Positions 34,262 through 43,569 of a stretch of DNA of 64,000 bases are shown piece after piece. Each line of letters begins with the position of its first letter. Positions within the stretch are counted from its first letter, which is position 1. A program made the translations under genes and the position numbers. The stretch comes from Gehongia tenuis (lineage in GTDB: Bacteria > Bacillota > Clostridia > Christensenellales > NSJ-53). The stretch is taken from the NCBI RefSeq assembly GCF_014384795.1, contig NZ_JACRSR010000003.1:62001-126000 (forward strand). Direction: 5' to 3'. The notes below the pieces were generated by a model. The model was not told the DNA's origin and ran no database searches. It was given only the letters and a program-made list of their open reading frames with translations.

Positions 34262-34681
34262 ATGAGTTATGGGAAGGAAGCCTTAAAAAGAGGCGCCATG
34301 GGCCTGGCGGTAGGAATTGCTATCAGCATGACGATCGCGGTCATCATTGGATGGAGGGAAGGGCTCAGCACCTATGATTTTGAGATCATGAGCAAAAGCT
34401 ACGCGGCGGGCGGGATCATGGGCATTGTGTTTGGAGCGGCGTCGGTGATCTGGAATGTGAAAAGGTGGAGCTATTTAAAGCAGACCGTGCTTCATATGCT
34501 GGTGATAGCGGCGGTCTACCCCACCCTCTCCATGTGGGCGGGCTGGATCCCGGCAGGACTGGTGCCGGCGGCCATCTGTTTTGGTGGGTTTGTTGCGATC
34601 TATGGCATCCTGTGGACAGGGTGGTTCTTTCATTATAAGCGGACAATCCGGGATTTTAATGCCAGGGTGGGGCAAAAATAA
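34262..34681 (+). CDS. DUF3021 membrane protein
   Basis: A 139-residue protein with four hydrophobic segments (about 12-30, 47-66, 76-95 and 100-122) and a charged C-terminal tail. Size, topology and the N-terminal GAMGLAVGIAISMTIAVIIG fit DUF3021. It is coupled to the LytTR gene and probably regulates that protein from the membrane; this is inferred from the known gene association. ATG 34262 is seven bases from AGGTG; ATG 34256 overlaps the site. No terminator is seen before hpf, so readthrough into hpf is possible. Confidence 0.87.
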   Translation: MSYGKEALKRGAMGLAVGIAISMTIAVIIGWREGLSTYDFEIMSKSYAAGGIMGIVFGAASVIWNVKRWSYLKQTVLHMLVIAAVYPTLSMWAGWIPAGLVPAAICFGGFVAIYGILWTGWFFHYKRTIRDFNARVGQK

Positions 34682-34762
34682 AATGAAGGATTTGGCTGGT
34701 TCAGCGTAGAATATTTGGGACAAAGAGCCAATCTAGAATAGCTCTTGGAAGGAGTGGATCTC

Positions 34763-35305
34763 ATGAAGATGACCATCATTGGCAAGAACATGGAAGTTTC
34801 GGACAAACTGAAAGCGAGGCTGGAAAGGAAGCTGGGCAAGCTTGAGCGTTTCTTCGCGGAGGATACGCCCATGAAGGTAACGCTTTCGGAGGAAAAGAAC
34901 CGGCAAATCATCGAGGTCACCATTCCCTTTGACGGCGTGATCCTCCGCGGGGAGGAATCGGGAAGTGATATGTTCACCGCCATCGATAAGGTGGTGGATG
35001 TGCTCGTCCGTCAGATCCGCAAACACCGCACCCGGCTGGAAAAGCGGGTCAAGAGCGGGAGTTTCATCAAGGGCGTACCGCTGGAAGCGGACGATGCCTT
35101 CACTGCAGATGAACCGGGCGATGAACTGGGCAAGGTGGTCCGGGTCAAACAGTTTGACATGAAGCCCATGACCGTGGAGGAAGCGGCACTTCAGATGGAT
35201 TTGCTGGGCCATACCTTCTATGTGTTCTGCAATGGGGATACGGGCAAGGTGAACGTGGTTTACAAACGCAAGGACGGAAACCTGGGGCTCATCGAACCCG
35301 CATGA
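34763..35305 (+). CDS. hpf: Long-form ribosome hibernation promoting factor
   Basis: The protein binds the decoding centre and joins 70S ribosomes into inactive 100S dimers when growth stops. The N-terminal 95 residues form the HPF/YfiA fold (MTIIGKNMEVSDKLKARLER), and a linker leads to the C-terminal dimerising domain with VVRVKQFDMKPMTVEEAALQ and VNVVYKRKDGNLGLIEP. At 180 residues it is the usual long form. ATG 34763 follows AAGGAG by eight bases. It sits between comF and secA as in Bacillus-type genomes, though here nagB separates it from secA on the other strand. Confidence 0.95.
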   Translation: MKMTIIGKNMEVSDKLKARLERKLGKLERFFAEDTPMKVTLSEEKNRQIIEVTIPFDGVILRGEESGSDMFTAIDKVVDVLVRQIRKHRTRLEKRVKSGSFIKGVPLEADDAFTADEPGDELGKVVRVKQFDMKPMTVEEAALQMDLLGHTFYVFCNGDTGKVNVVYKRKDGNLGLIEPA

Positions 35306-35312
35306 GATTCAA

Positions 35313-35348
35313 AAAATGAGGCTGGAGCTTTTGCTCCAGCCTCATTTT
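35313..35348. terminator. Bidirectional terminator between hpf and nagB
   Basis: A perfect 16-bp stem, AAAATGAGGCTGGAGC and its complement around TTTT, with A and T tracts on both sides. Confidence 0.95.
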
Positions 35349-35349
35349 A

Positions 35350-36072
35350 TTAAAGCGCACTGGCTGCGGCCCGGTCCAGCAGAACTGTGACATTGGCATG
35401 GGTATGGAGAATGGATGCGGGAAGACGGGGGGTGATATCGCCGTGGATCATCGCGGAAACCGCCTGTGCTTTGGATTCGCCGGTGGCGATGAGAAGAATC
35501 TTCCGGGCCTCCAGGATATTGCCCACTCCCATGGTGATGGCATGGCGGGGGATATCGCCGGGATTTTCAAAGAGAGGGCGGTTCGCCTCAATGGTGCTCT
35601 CGGTGAGAGCGACCTTGTGGGTATGGAAGATGAAGGCGCTGCCCGGTTCGTTGAAGCCGATATGGCCGTTCTGACCAAGGCCCAGCAGCTGAAGATCAAT
35701 GCCGCCGCATTTTTTGAGCTCAAGCTCATAGTCTCGGGCATTTGCCTCACACTCTCCGACACCGCTGGGGATATGGATATTTTCAGGTCGGAAGTTCACT
35801 TGTTCAAACAGATGCTTTTCCATGTAGTAATGGTAACTGCCCGGATGTTCCGGCGCGAGACCACAGTATTCATCGAGATTGAAGGATGAAGCCCGGGACA
35901 TGTCCACAAGTCCTTTTCGATAATTTTCAATCAGGCGCTGATATACGCCGAGGGGGGAGTTGCCCGTGGCAAGACCCAGCACGCTCTTTGGCCGCTCCAC
36001 CAGCTGGCTGAGAAGGAGCATGGAGGCCACCTCATTGACCTGATCCACCGAATCATAAACCCAAGTATACAA
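35350..36072 (-). CDS. nagB: Glucosamine-6-phosphate deaminase
   Basis: The enzyme converts glucosamine-6-phosphate to fructose-6-phosphate and ammonia. At 240 residues it is the monomeric, Bacillus-like length. Conserved features are the phosphate loop GLATGNSPLGVYQ, SFNLDEYCGL with the catalytic Asp, and GLGQNGHIGFNEPG with the catalytic His. The TTG start follows GGAGG by eight bases; no in-frame ATG is nearby. It is single, without nagA, and reads away from secA with nearly abutting divergent promoters. It likely serves amino-sugar use from wall recycling or the medium. Confidence 0.94.
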   Translation of the reverse strand: MYTWVYDSVDQVNEVASMLLLSQLVERPKSVLGLATGNSPLGVYQRLIENYRKGLVDMSRASSFNLDEYCGLAPEHPGSYHYYMEKHLFEQVNFRPENIHIPSGVGECEANARDYELELKKCGGIDLQLLGLGQNGHIGFNEPGSAFIFHTHKVALTESTIEANRPLFENPGDIPRHAITMGVGNILEARKILLIATGESKAQAVSAMIHGDITPRLPASILHTHANVTVLLDRAAASAL

Positions 36073-36095
36073 ATTTGTATCCTCCCTTCAGCTCT

Positions 36096-36123
36096 ATTAT
36101 AACGCATTTTGACCGTTTGTCTA
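36096..36123 (-). promoter_or_regulatory. Promoter of nagB
   Basis: On the minus strand TAGACA (36118-36123), 16 bases, TATAAT (36096-36101). Confidence 0.75.
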
Positions 36124-36149
36124 CCAAGAAATAAAAACACCTTGTTTCG

Positions 36150-36179
36150 TTGCCATGGGCACCCCGATGGTGGTACAAT
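36150..36179 (+). promoter_or_regulatory. Promoter of secA
   Basis: TTGCCA (36150-36155), 18 bases, TACAAT (36174-36179). The -35 elements of this promoter and the nagB promoter are only 26 bases apart and diverge. Confidence 0.72.
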
Positions 36180-36226
36180 AAAGGACGGTTAAGTGTAAAC
36201 ATTTTTAACGATTTAGGCGGTGTAAC

Positions 36227-38974
36227 ATGCTGGATTTTTTAAAGAAGGTACTTGGAGATAGCAATGAAAGCCAGATCAAACAGCTGCAAAAGACGGTGGA
36301 CCAGATCAACGCTTTCGAGCCCTCCATCAAGGCGCTGAGCGATGAGGAACTTCGGGCGAAAACGTCGGAGTTTAAGGATAGACTGAACCAGGGAGAAACC
36401 CTGGACGATCTTTTGCCGGAGGCTTTCGCGGTGGTGCGGGAGGCGGCCTGGCGCAGCGTGGGAATGCGGCACTTCGATGTGCAGCTTATCGGCGGCATCG
36501 TACTGCATCAGGGCCGTATTGCCGAGATGCGAACCGGTGAAGGCAAGACGCTGGTGGCGACCCTGCCCGCATACCTCAACGCACTGAAGGGCGAGGGCGT
36601 GCATATCGTCACCGTCAACGATTACCTGGCCAGCCGTGACGCCCAGTGGATGGGTAAGATTCATCGGTTTCTCGGGCTCTCGGTGGGTGTGATTATCCAC
36701 GATCTGTCCTCCGAACAGCGGCGGGCGGCCTATGCCTGCGATATCACCTACGGAACCAACAACGAATTTGGGTTCGATTATCTCCGGGATAACATGGTTA
36801 TCTTCAAAAAGGAGATGGTGCAGCGGCCTCTCAGCTTTGCCATCGTCGATGAGGTGGACTCCATTTTGATTGATGAAGCGAGGACGCCCCTTATCATCTC
36901 CGGACAGGGGGACAAATCCACCGAGATGTACGGTGCGGCGGACCGCTTCGTCAAATATCTCAAGCTGGACGAGGATTATCTCTATGATGAAAAGGATAAG
37001 GCGGTGACCCTAACCGAAAAGGGCGTCGCTAAAGCGGAACAGCACTTCAAGGTGGATAACCTGGCCGATGCGGAGAATACCGAGCTCAACCATCACATCA
37101 ACCAGGCGCTAAAAGCCAATGTGACCATGAAGCTTGACGTGGACTACGTGGTCAAGGACGGCGAGGTCATCATCGTGGATGATTTCACCGGCCGGCTCAT
37201 GTATGGCCGCCGATACAGCGATGGCCTCCATCAGGCCATTGAAGCCAAGGAGCACGTGAAGGTGGAGCGCGAGAGCAAGACGCTGGCCACCATCACCTTC
37301 CAGAATTATTTTAGAATGTACAAAAAACTCTCCGGCATGACCGGTACGGCCAAAACGGAGGAGGAGGAATTCCGGGATATCTACGGTTTGGACGTGGTGA
37401 CCATTCCCACCAATAAACCCATGATCCGCAAGGATTTCAACGATGTGGTCTATCGCAGTCAGAAGGGCAAATTTGAGGCCGTGGTGCGGGAGATCGAGGA
37501 ACGCCATGAAAGCGGTCAGCCGGTGCTGGTGGGTACCATCTCGGTGGAAAAGAGCGAGGAACTCTCCCGGATGCTGAAACGCAAGGGCATCCATCATCAG
37601 GTTCTGAACGCCAAGCATCACGACAAGGAGGCCACCATCGTGGCCCAGGCGGGCCATTACGGTGCGGTGACTATTGCCACCAACATGGCGGGCCGTGGCA
37701 CCGATATCCTCCTGGGCGGAAATCCCGAGTTCTTAGCCCGGCTGAACATGCATCAGCAGGGCTTCAGCGATGACATGGTTGAAAACGCCACCTCCCACGA
37801 GGATACGGAGGACGAGGAGATTCTGGCGGCCCGCAGGGAGTACCAGCGCCTTTATGACCACTTCAAGGCTGAGACCGATGTGGAGCACGAAAAGGTGGTG
37901 TCGGCCGGCGGCCTGCATATCATTGGCACTGAGCGCCATGAATCCCGACGAATCGATAATCAGCTTCGCGGCCGGTCCGGCCGTCAGGGCGACCCCGGCT
38001 CCAGCCGCTTCTATCTGTCCTTGGATGACGATCTTTTGCGTCTGTTCGGTTCGGAACGCATTGAAGGCCTGGTCACCAAGCTGGGGATGAACGATGACGA
38101 ACCCATTGATCTCAAGATGCTCACCAAGCAGATTGAATCGGCCCAGCGTAAGGTGGAGGGACGAAACTACAACATTCGTAAAAATGTGCTTCAGTACGAC
38201 GATGTGATGAACACCCAGCGTGAGGTCATCTACGGCCAGCGTCGCACGGTGCTGGAGGGCGGGGATGTCCATGGCAACATCATGGATATGCTGGAGACCG
38301 TGGTGAAGGAACAGGTCGAGCATTACATGGGCCGGGTGGACGATTACACCGAATGGGATATCAAGGGGCTAGCCCAGGTCATGGAGCGGATTTTCCCGGT
38401 GCCCGGTGCTTTCACTTTCACCGTGGAGGAAGCGGGCCGCCTTTCCAAGGCGGAGGTCACTGAGCGCTGCATGGCGGCGGCCAAGGCCTGCTATGCGGCC
38501 AAGGAAGAGGAGATTACCGGCAAGAATCTCGATATGCGGGAAGTGGAGCGGGTGGTCCTGCTCAAGATTGTGGATCAAAAGTGGATGGACCATATCGACG
38601 CCATGGACCAGATGCGTCAGGGTATCGGACTTAGAGCCTATGGCCAGCGCGACCCGGTGATTGAGTATAAGATGGAAGGCTTCGACATGTTCGAGGAGAT
38701 GATCGCCAACATCCGTCTGGATACGGTGACCACCATCTGTCATCTGACTTCCCAGAAGCCCATGGAGAGAAAACGGGTTGCGACCCCGACGCGGGAAGGC
38801 TTCGCTGCCCAGAGCCTGGCGGCCCAGGCCAACCGCCCCGCTCCGGAAGGGAAAAAACCGGTGGTGGTGGGTCCCAAGGTGGGCCGTAACGAACCCTGTC
38901 CCTGCGGCAGCGGCAAAAAGTACAAGAATTGTCATGGCCGCCCTGGTCATGAGCAGCCTTTGGATGAAGGCTGA
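36227..38974 (+). CDS. secA: Preprotein translocase ATPase SecA
   Basis: SecA drives export of unfolded proteins through SecYEG. The 915 residues contain nucleotide-binding domain 1 with the Walker A sequence [10 protein letters not shown] and the Walker [14 protein letters not shown], the preprotein cross-linking domain (about 225-375), domain 2 with [14 protein letters not shown], the helical scaffold ([19 protein letters not shown]), and a C-terminal zinc motif, [13 protein letters not shown]. This end, present here, binds SecB or ribosomes. It is followed at 35 bases by prfB, the normal Firmicute order. secE lies in the window at 50.7 kb. Confidence 0.97.
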   Translation: MLDFLKKVLGDSNESQIKQLQKTVDQINAFEPSIKALSDEELRAKTSEFKDRLNQGETLDDLLPEAFAVVREAAWRSVGMRHFDVQLIGGIVLHQGRIAEMRTGEGKTLVATLPAYLNALKGEGVHIVTVNDYLASRDAQWMGKIHRFLGLSVGVIIHDLSSEQRRAAYACDITYGTNNEFGFDYLRDNMVIFKKEMVQRPLSFAIVDEVDSILIDEARTPLIISGQGDKSTEMYGAADRFVKYLKLDEDYLYDEKDKAVTLTEKGVAKAEQHFKVDNLADAENTELNHHINQALKANVTMKLDVDYVVKDGEVIIVDDFTGRLMYGRRYSDGLHQAIEAKEHVKVERESKTLATITFQNYFRMYKKLSGMTGTAKTEEEEFRDIYGLDVVTIPTNKPMIRKDFNDVVYRSQKGKFEAVVREIEERHESGQPVLVGTISVEKSEELSRMLKRKGIHHQVLNAKHHDKEATIVAQAGHYGAVTIATNMAGRGTDILLGGNPEFLARLNMHQQGFSDDMVENATSHEDTEDEEILAARREYQRLYDHFKAETDVEHEKVVSAGGLHIIGTERHESRRIDNQLRGRSGRQGDPGSSRFYLSLDDDLLRLFGSERIEGLVTKLGMNDDEPIDLKMLTKQIESAQRKVEGRNYNIRKNVLQYDDVMNTQREVIYGQRRTVLEGGDVHGNIMDMLETVVKEQVEHYMGRVDDYTEWDIKGLAQVMERIFPVPGAFTFTVEEAGRLSKAEVTERCMAAAKACYAAKEEEITGKNLDMREVERVVLLKIVDQKWMDHIDAMDQMRQGIGLRAYGQRDPVIEYKMEGFDMFEEMIANIRLDTVTTICHLTSQKPMERKRVATPTREGFAAQSLAAQANRPAPEGKKPVVVGPKVGRNEPCPCGSGKKYKNCHGRPGHEQPLDEG

Positions 38975-39009
38975 TTTTAGTGGGATATTAAGATAAAGGA
39001 AGTGAACGT

Positions 39010-40108
39010 ATGATACAGCTGGACCCCTACCGTCAGCAATTGACGGCGGTGCTTGAAACCATTCAAAAGGTAGGTGAGTCCCTTTGACCCCGCCAAGATG
39101 GATAACGAGCGCAAGCAGTTAGAAATTGAGATGGCTCAGCCAGGTTTTTGGGATGACGCGGAGAAGGCGGGGCGCATCAATCAGCGGCTCAAAGGTATTG
39201 AGGACAAGCAAAACCGCATGGCCGATATGAATCGCCGTGCGGAGGATATTGAGACCTTGATTGAGATGGGAGACGAGAGCGAGGATCCCACCCTCGTGGA
39301 CGAGGTCGCAGCGGAACTGAATGAGTTGGTGGACCTGGCTGAAAAGGCCTATTTGGAGACTCTTCTTACGGGGGAGTACGATGAGCTGAATGCAATCTTG
39401 TCCCTCCACGCCGGCGCCGGCGGAACCGAAGCCCAGGATTGGACTTCCATGCTCTACCGCATGTACACGCGCTGGTGTGAGAAAAAAGGCTATGGGGTGA
39501 AAGTGCTGGACTTTTTGGAGGGGGACGAGGCTGGCATCAAGGCGGTCACCTTCCTGGTGGAGGGCCTGAATGCCTATGGTTATCTGAAGGCGGAAAAGGG
39601 TGTGCACCGACTGGTTCGAATTTCGCCCTTTGACGCGTCAGCCAGACGGCATACCTCCTTTGCTTCCCTGGATGTGATGCCGGAGATCGTCAATGACGAT
39701 ACCATTGAGATCAAGTCCGATGATCTTCGCATCGACACCTACCGATCTTCCGGCGCAGGCGGACAGCATATCAACAAGACTTCGTCCGCCATCCGGATTA
39801 CTCACTTGCCCACCGGCATCGTGGTCCAATGTCAGAATGAACGCTCCCAGCTGCAAAACAAGGAAACGGCCATGCGCATGCTGCGCAGTAAACTGGCGGA
39901 GGTCAAGGCTCGGGAGAACGAGGAGAAGATGCTGTCCATCAAGGGTGAAATGAAAAAAATCGAATGGGGCAGTCAGATTCGCTCCTATGTTTTTCAGCCC
40001 TACACCATGGTCAAGGATCACCGCACCGGGCAGGAAAACTCCAACGTAAATGCGGTGATGGATGGGGAATTGGATGAATTCATTCAGGCTTATCTGATCA
40101 AGCTGTAA
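39010..40108 (+). CDS. prfB: Peptide chain release factor 2 (programmed +1 frameshift)
   Basis: RF2 ends translation at UGA and UAA. Translation begins at ATG 39010 and runs 25 codons to CTT followed by an in-frame TGA (39085-39087); a +1 shift resumes at GAC. The full product is about 365 residues and contains the anticodon-mimic SPF (ISPFDASARRH) and the catalytic GGQ in GAGGQHINKTSSAIRIT. Use of the downstream frame alone (from GTG 39074) would lose the N terminus. It follows secA and ends in a strong terminator. Confidence 0.94.
39068..39088 (+). promoter_or_regulatory. Programmed +1 frameshift site of prfB
   Basis: The site is CTT TGA C at 39082-39088 with the ribosome-binding-like AGGTGAG three bases upstream, the conserved arrangement that makes RF2 control its own level: low RF2 stalls at TGA and the ribosome slips. 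Confidence 0.92.
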
Positions 40109-40136
40109 TTGCATGCGGCAATAGAAGTAATTATTA

Positions 40137-40173
40137 GCTGCCTCCCAAAGATCAATCTTTGGGAGGCGGCTTT
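40137..40173 (+). terminator. Terminator of prfB
   Basis: A stem of about 16 bp (GCTGCCTCCCAAAGAT with ATCTTTGGGAGGCGGC, one wobble) with a CA loop and a short T-rich tail. Confidence 0.88.
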
Positions 40174-40291
40174 ATTAAATATGGGACTATGATTCGACAA
40201 TTTATTACAATTGTGAATTATAAAACACGAATGATGATGAAAGTGCAAGCGATATTGTTAAGTTTTGGAATCCCCAGACGTTCAAAATCGT

Positions 40292-40320
40292 TTGACGGTC
40301 CGGCGGCTTGCCCGTATAAT
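40292..40320 (+). promoter_or_regulatory. SigA-type promoter of rmlB
   Basis: TTGACG (40292-40297), 17 bases, TATAAT (40315-40320), 89 bases before the start codon. The rest of the 40174-40409 stretch is AT-rich with no gene seen. Confidence 0.85.
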
Positions 40321-40409
40321 AGCGAAGAGGGCATCACATAAAGCCCCATCAACAACGCATCATAGATCTCAAGAGGGACATGGTTAGCTCAAGGAGGAAG
40401 TCGGATTTC

Positions 40410-41474
40410 ATGAAGAACTATTTGGTAACCGGCGGTGCAGGGTTTATTGGTTCCAATTACATTCAATATCTTTTGAGTACCAAGACGGATGTTCATGTGG
40501 TGAATTTGGATAAGCTTACCTATGCAGGGAATCTTGAGAACCTGAAACCCGTGGAAAAGGACCCCCGGTACACCTTCATTCAAGGGGATATTGGGGATCG
40601 GGCGCTGTTGGATTCCATCCTTGAACAGATCGATATTGATTATGTGATCAATTTTGCTGCGGAAGCCCACGTGGATCGAAGCATCTTGGATCCAGAAATT
40701 TTCATCAAGACGAATGTGCTGGGAACCAGTGTATTGGTTGACGCTCTTCGCGCCAAGTGGACCAAAGCGGACGGTACCTATATGGTGGGCAAGAAATATG
40801 TCCAGATTTCCAGTGACGAGGTGTACGGTTCCCTGGGGCCGGAGGGAGATTTCAGCGAGGAGAGCCGCATGGCACCGAGAAGCCCCTATTCCGCAACCAA
40901 AGCCGCGGCGGAGATGCTGCTGAAGGCCTTCTGGCACACCTATCGCTTCCCCATGGTGATCACGCGGAGCGCCAACAATTATGGACCTTATCAGTTTCCG
41001 GAGAAGCTTATCCCGCTGATTATCTACAATGCGCGCCACAAAAAGCCTCTGCCCGTCTATGGCGATGGCCAAAATGTGCGGGATTGGCTGTATGTGGGGG
41101 ATCACTGCCGTGCCATTGAGCGGGTGGTGGAGGAAGGACGCTTGGGCCAGGTTTACAATATTGGCGGGGACAACAAGTATACCAATATTGAAGTGGTTAA
41201 GCGTATCGTGAATTATCTCCACGATCATGTGGATGAAAAAATTGATGAAAGCCTCATCACCTTTGTGGAGGATCGTAAAGGTCACGACCGCCGTTACGGC
41301 ATTGATGCGACAAAGATCTATAACGAACTGGAATGGAAGGCTGAAGTTCCCTTTGAAGAGGGCTTGATTCATACTATAGAATGGTACCTCAAGAACTGGG
41401 AGTGGCTGGAAGGCGTGACTTCCGGTGAATATCAAAGTTACTTTAAAAAGGTTTATGGATCCCGCCTGAAATAG
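40410..41474 (+). CDS. rmlB: dTDP-glucose 4,6-dehydratase
   Basis: A 354-residue short-chain dehydrogenase/reductase that makes dTDP-4-keto-6-deoxyglucose for rhamnose and other surface sugars. The NAD loop is TGGAGFIGSNYIQ; the catalytic Tyr-Lys pair is in SPYSATKAAAEML, and the Asp/Glu and Thr-type residues are in QISSDEVYGSLG. RSANNYGPYQFPEKLIPL completes the signature. No rmlA, rmlC or rmlD is near, so it is a standalone gene. AAGGAGG lies 12 bases upstream of ATG 40410, a wider gap than usual. Confidence 0.93.
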   Translation: MKNYLVTGGAGFIGSNYIQYLLSTKTDVHVVNLDKLTYAGNLENLKPVEKDPRYTFIQGDIGDRALLDSILEQIDIDYVINFAAEAHVDRSILDPEIFIKTNVLGTSVLVDALRAKWTKADGTYMVGKKYVQISSDEVYGSLGPEGDFSEESRMAPRSPYSATKAAAEMLLKAFWHTYRFPMVITRSANNYGPYQFPEKLIPLIIYNARHKKPLPVYGDGQNVRDWLYVGDHCRAIERVVEEGRLGQVYNIGGDNKYTNIEVVKRIVNYLHDHVDEKIDESLITFVEDRKGHDRRYGIDATKIYNELEWKAEVPFEEGLIHTIEWYLKNWEWLEGVTSGEYQSYFKKVYGSRLK

Positions 41475-41517
41475 TTTGTAAATCTTTCGTGAAGAGTTCC
41501 TTTGCAAATGGAGTGGA

Positions 41518-41550
41518 AAGCCGCTGGAACAGGGATTCCGGCGGCTTTTT
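41518..41550 (+). terminator. Terminator of rmlB
   Basis: AAGCCGCTGGAA pairs with TTCCGGCGGCTT (one wobble) and is followed by T residues. Confidence 0.9.
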
Positions 41551-41567
41551 GGTTCCATATGGCAAAA

Positions 41568-41597
41568 TTGACAAGCAGCCCTTAAAAAGAGTAGAAT
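41568..41597 (+). promoter_or_regulatory. Promoter of the DUF3048 lipoprotein gene
   Basis: TTGACA (41568-41573), 18 bases, TAGAAT (41592-41597). Confidence 0.82.
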
Positions 41598-41685
41598 AAG
41601 GGGAAGTTTGTGGCATAAGAAGGCAATTATGAAGATGCGCAAACGATTGGGCTGCAAAGTCTACTTTGAAGGGAGCCTTGTTCAT

Positions 41686-42780
41686 ATGAGATCGAAGAGA
41701 ATGATAGCTGGGTTGGCGGCTGCCGCACTTCTATGCGCCGGGATAATGAGTGGATGCAAAAAGGAGGAGCCGGCAGCAACGCCGGAGCCTACGCCCGTTG
41801 CCACGCCCGCGCCCACCGTTGTGGTGGAGGTGGCGACTCCGGAGCCTACAGCAACGTCCAGGCCCAGTGAACCTCAGGTTGAAGCTGGCATTTCACCGTT
41901 GACGGGTTTGCCCTGTGATGTCTATAAGCCCATTGCAGTTATGATCGAAAATACGCAGGCGGCTTATCCTCAAAATGGACTTTCACAAGCGGATATCGTC
42001 TATGAGGTCTATGAAGAAGGTGGAGTTACCCGCTTCTTTGCCATCTTCAATGCGAATACGCCAGAAAAGGTGGGACCGGTCCGCAGCTGCAGAATTTACT
42101 ATGTGGATATCTGGTCGGAATTTCAAAGCATTTTGGCCCATTACGGCGGACCTGAAGGGGACAAAATCTATGATGTTTATCAAAAATTCCAGGCCACTGG
42201 AGTGCCCCTTCGCGTCGATGGATTGGGGCCTCATAACGATCTTTACTGGCGTGATACCGCGAGAAAAGCGCCCCATAACGCATATACCAATGCTGAAAAG
42301 ATTGCGGCGCTCTACGATTCCAACGATTTTACGCCCAAGCCTCACGCCTATTTCTTTACGGATGCAACACCCGAAGGGGTAAAGGCTGATTCATTCAATA
42401 TTAGATACAGCAAATACAATGTGGTCGGCTATGTATATGATGCAGAAAAGAACGCTTATCTCCGCAAAATTGGGGATAAGCCCATGGTGGATGCCGGCAA
42501 CGATGAGACCATTTATGTGAAGAATGTGATCATCCAATATGCCAAGCACACCAATCTGGGCACGGACGCAGGCCATATCGATGTGGATTTTGTGGGTGAA
42601 GGCAAGGCCGAATACAACATCGGCGGAGTGCGCATACAGGGTACCTGGAAGAGGGACAGCGAGGACAGCCGTACGATATTTATGGACGAAGCTGGCCAGG
42701 AGATCAGCTTGCTGCGGGGCAACACCTTTGTGCAGGTGGTTCAGGATAGCACCGAGATCACCTATGGTACGGCCGAATAG
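41686..42780 (+). CDS. DUF3048 (YerB-like) lipoprotein
   Basis: The 364-residue protein has a lipobox (AGIMSGC, Cys at about 23), a Pro/Thr-rich linker of 40 residues and a YerB/DUF3048 fold with an N-terminal region (SPLTGLPCDVYKPIAVMIEN) and a C-terminal DUF3048_C part. The family is common in Firmicutes and its function is unknown; surface location is clear. ATG 41686 is preferred: the GAAGGGAG site is about ten bases upstream, and the lipobox then falls at the expected place. A longer frame begins at 41608. Confidence 0.9.
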   Translation: MRSKRMIAGLAAAALLCAGIMSGCKKEEPAATPEPTPVATPAPTVVVEVATPEPTATSRPSEPQVEAGISPLTGLPCDVYKPIAVMIENTQAAYPQNGLSQADIVYEVYEEGGVTRFFAIFNANTPEKVGPVRSCRIYYVDIWSEFQSILAHYGGPEGDKIYDVYQKFQATGVPLRVDGLGPHNDLYWRDTARKAPHNAYTNAEKIAALYDSNDFTPKPHAYFFTDATPEGVKADSFNIRYSKYNVVGYVYDAEKNAYLRKIGDKPMVDAGNDETIYVKNVIIQYAKHTNLGTDAGHIDVDFVGEGKAEYNIGGVRIQGTWKRDSEDSRTIFMDEAGQEISLLRGNTFVQVVQDSTEITYGTAE

Positions 42781-42797
42781 TGGATTGTGATACACTG

Positions 42798-42829
42798 GCA
42801 TCCTCCCCGTGGGGAGGATGCTGTTTTTT
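42798..42829 (+). terminator. Terminator of the DUF3048 gene
   Basis: A perfect 11-bp stem GCATCCTCCCC/GGGGAGGATGC is followed by TGTTTTTT. Confidence 0.93.
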
Positions 42830-42843
42830 AAAAGGAGCTTTGA

Positions 42844-43569
42844 ATGATGAGAAGGTTGACTTCAGTGGTGAGCCTGGCGGCCTCCCTTGCTCTTGTGATA
42901 TCCCTCCTTTTTGGGGCGGTGGCCTTGGTGGCCTTTGATATGGGCTTTTATGAAAGGGAATACCAAAAGTATGGACAGGCTCAGGTGATCGGTATCAGCG
43001 ATGAAGGGCTGATGGGGATTACGGAAGGTCTGGTGGACTATCTAAAGGGCTCCCGGGATGATCTCAATATGCGGGCCGTAATCCAGGGCCAGGAACAGGA
43101 GGTCTTTGGTGAGCGTGAAAAGGCGCATATGGTGGATGTGCGGCTGCTGTTCGATCGAGGGTTCATTATTCTGTATGTTTGCCTGGGACTGGTGGTCCTG
43201 GGATATGGATTTGTAATCGCTTACAAGAAAAGACAAGCTATGCCCATTTTAGCCAAGAGTTTTCTTTGGGCTATGGCGATTATTGCTGTACTGATGGCGG
43301 CGCTGGGCATCTATATGGCGGTTGACTTCAACGGGGCATTTACAAACTTTCATTTACTGCTGTTTAATAATGATCTGTGGCTGCTCAATCCCGCTACCGA
43401 TGTGCTGATCAATATGGTACCGGAAGCATTTTTTTATGATACAGCTTTTAGGATTGTAGCCTTTTTTGCGGCGGCGTGTGCTGTTTTGGGACTTTTGAGC
43501 GGGGGATACCTCGTTTGGCGGAAAAAAGGGGGAAGCAGACGTGCATTATCTGGATCGAATGAGGCATAG
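42844..43569 (+). CDS. TIGR01906/DUF1461 integral membrane protein
   Basis: A 241-residue protein with four or five membrane segments: one at the N terminus, three in the middle (about 105-125, 137-158, 195-220) and a hydrophilic loop after the first that carries YEREYQKYGQAQVIGIS. This architecture and the motif LMGITEGLVDYLKG match TIGR01906. Function is unknown. AAGGAG lies six bases before ATG 42844. Its 3' end overlaps the tsaD start by 29 bases, so the two are likely co-transcribed. Confidence 0.83.
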   Translation: MMRRLTSVVSLAASLALVISLLFGAVALVAFDMGFYEREYQKYGQAQVIGISDEGLMGITEGLVDYLKGSRDDLNMRAVIQGQEQEVFGEREKAHMVDVRLLFDRGFIILYVCLGLVVLGYGFVIAYKKRQAMPILAKSFLWAMAIIAVLMAALGIYMAVDFNGAFTNFHLLLFNNDLWLLNPATDVLINMVPEAFFYDTAFRIVAFFAAACAVLGLLSGGYLVWRKKGGSRRALSGSNEA

